This document shows, one piece after another, positions 6,575-7,071 of a DNA stretch of 7,071 nt. Numbering within the stretch: the stretch's first letter is position 1; each line of letters begins with the position of its first letter. Under the pieces are notes generated by a model. That model did no database searches, was not told the origin of the DNA, and saw nothing but the letters and a program-made list of their open reading frames with translations. Made by a program: the position numbers and the translations under genes. The DNA comes from Lysobacteraceae bacterium (lineage in GTDB: Bacteria > Pseudomonadota > Gammaproteobacteria > Steroidobacterales > Steroidobacteraceae). The stretch lies in contig JAAYXG010000388.1 of the NCBI GenBank assembly GCA_012516015.1, positions 1 to 7,071 on the forward strand, in the 5' to 3' direction.

Positions 6575-6919
6575 ATGAAAACCATCCTCTACGGCATCAA
6601 GAATTGCGACACGATGAAGAAGGCGCGCGCCTGGCTCGACTCGAACCGCGTGTCATATGACTTTCACGACTACAAGGTCTCGGGGATCGACCGCAAGACC
6701 TTGGAACGCTGGGCGGATGCGGTCGGATGGGAAACGCTGCTCAATCGAGCGGGTACCACGTTTCGCAAACTACCCGAGGAGCACAAGTCCAATCTCACGC
6801 GAGCGAAAGCAATCAAGCTCATGCTCGAGCAGCCTTCTATGATCAAACGACCGGTGTTCGAGCGCGGCAAGACGCTGCTCGTGGGATTCAAACCGGAGAA
6901 GTATTCCGCGCTGAAGTGA
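6575..6919 (+). CDS. yffB: ArsC-family (Spx/YffB-like) thioredoxin-fold reductase
   Basis: This 114-residue cytoplasmic protein is close to the length of E. coli YffB. It opens with a thioredoxin-fold strand (KTILYGI) and the family's active-site loop KNCDTMKKARAWL, with C11 as the only cysteine in the protein. GTTFRKL (60-66) and KRPVF (91-95) match the conserved family positions, including the Arg-Pro-Val cis-proline loop. Classical ArsC arsenate reductases use a Cys-Gly-x-Ser/Thr loop with Arg; here it is Asn-Cys-Asp-Thr, which places the protein with YffB/Spx-like members. These have been linked to glutathione-dependent thiol reduction rather than proven arsenate reduction. It is not Spx of Firmicutes, which has a CxxC motif. 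It lies 61 bases after the kinase gene with its own possible promoter, and is probably a separate housekeeping unit. In many proteobacteria yffB-like genes sit near dap genes; that cannot be seen here. Confidence 0.94.
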   Translation: MKTILYGIKNCDTMKKARAWLDSNRVSYDFHDYKVSGIDRKTLERWADAVGWETLLNRAGTTFRKLPEEHKSNLTRAKAIKLMLEQPSMIKRPVFERGKTLLVGFKPEKYSALK

Positions 6920-7071
6920 GGTCTCGGATCGAGAGCGGGCATCGCGTGTCGCGCTGAAATACTCAGCAACATCCCGCGCAAATTATTGTTTGGCAACGCC
7001 GCATCGGGAGGCGGTCGTGGCATGATGCGCCCTGACGCCGCGGCAATGGACTTCAGCTAGAGCGTCCGAAG

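Noticed and set aside
6922..6934. Short palindrome TCTCG-GAT-CGAGA after the yffB-like gene as a terminator
   Set aside because: The stem has only five pairs with a three-base loop and no T-run follows, so it does not qualify as an intrinsic terminator.

Overview
The window is GC-rich and reads as part of a Gram-negative chromosome. It encodes an outer-membrane β-barrel, two proteins with Sec signal peptides, and a YffB-type ArsC-family reductase typical of beta- and gammaproteobacteria. A gammaproteobacterium of the Xanthomonadales/Steroidobacterales kind is my best guess, but it is an inference from gene content only. I see no rRNA, tRNA, CRISPR array, insertion sequence or phage gene.

Layout. 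The left half (3831 down to 1) is a minus-strand operon of two genes. The first encodes a 628-residue secreted protein with immunoglobulin/fibronectin-like β-sandwich modules, a CARDB-type module and a repetitive Pro/Thr/Ser-rich tail. The second follows two bases after the first stop and starts at a GTG. It encodes a large outer-membrane β-barrel protein with an N-terminal Ig-like module and runs off the left edge after 647 codons. A 173-bp divergent intergenic region (3832-4004) separates this operon from a plus-strand two-component system: a NarL/FixJ-type response regulator (4005-4676), then a 7TMR-DISM-type sensor kinase with HisKA_3 and HATPase domains (4678-6513), one base apart. A 20-bp dyad (3887-3906) lies in the intergenic region. 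Next is a short ArsC-family reductase gene (yffB-like, 6575-6919). The last 152 bases hold no convincing gene.

How the parts may work together. The sensor kinase has a periplasmic jelly-roll that could sense a ligand and pass phosphate to Asp59 of the response regulator. The divergent arrangement and the shared intergenic dyad suggest, but do not show, that the regulator controls the secreted-protein/β-barrel operon, its own operon, or both. The secreted protein and the β-barrel are tightly coupled and may form a surface pair, for example an exported Ig-like protein and its outer-membrane partner. I do not recognise this pair as a named system, and it is the best candidate here for undescribed biology. 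The yffB-like gene looks like unrelated housekeeping.
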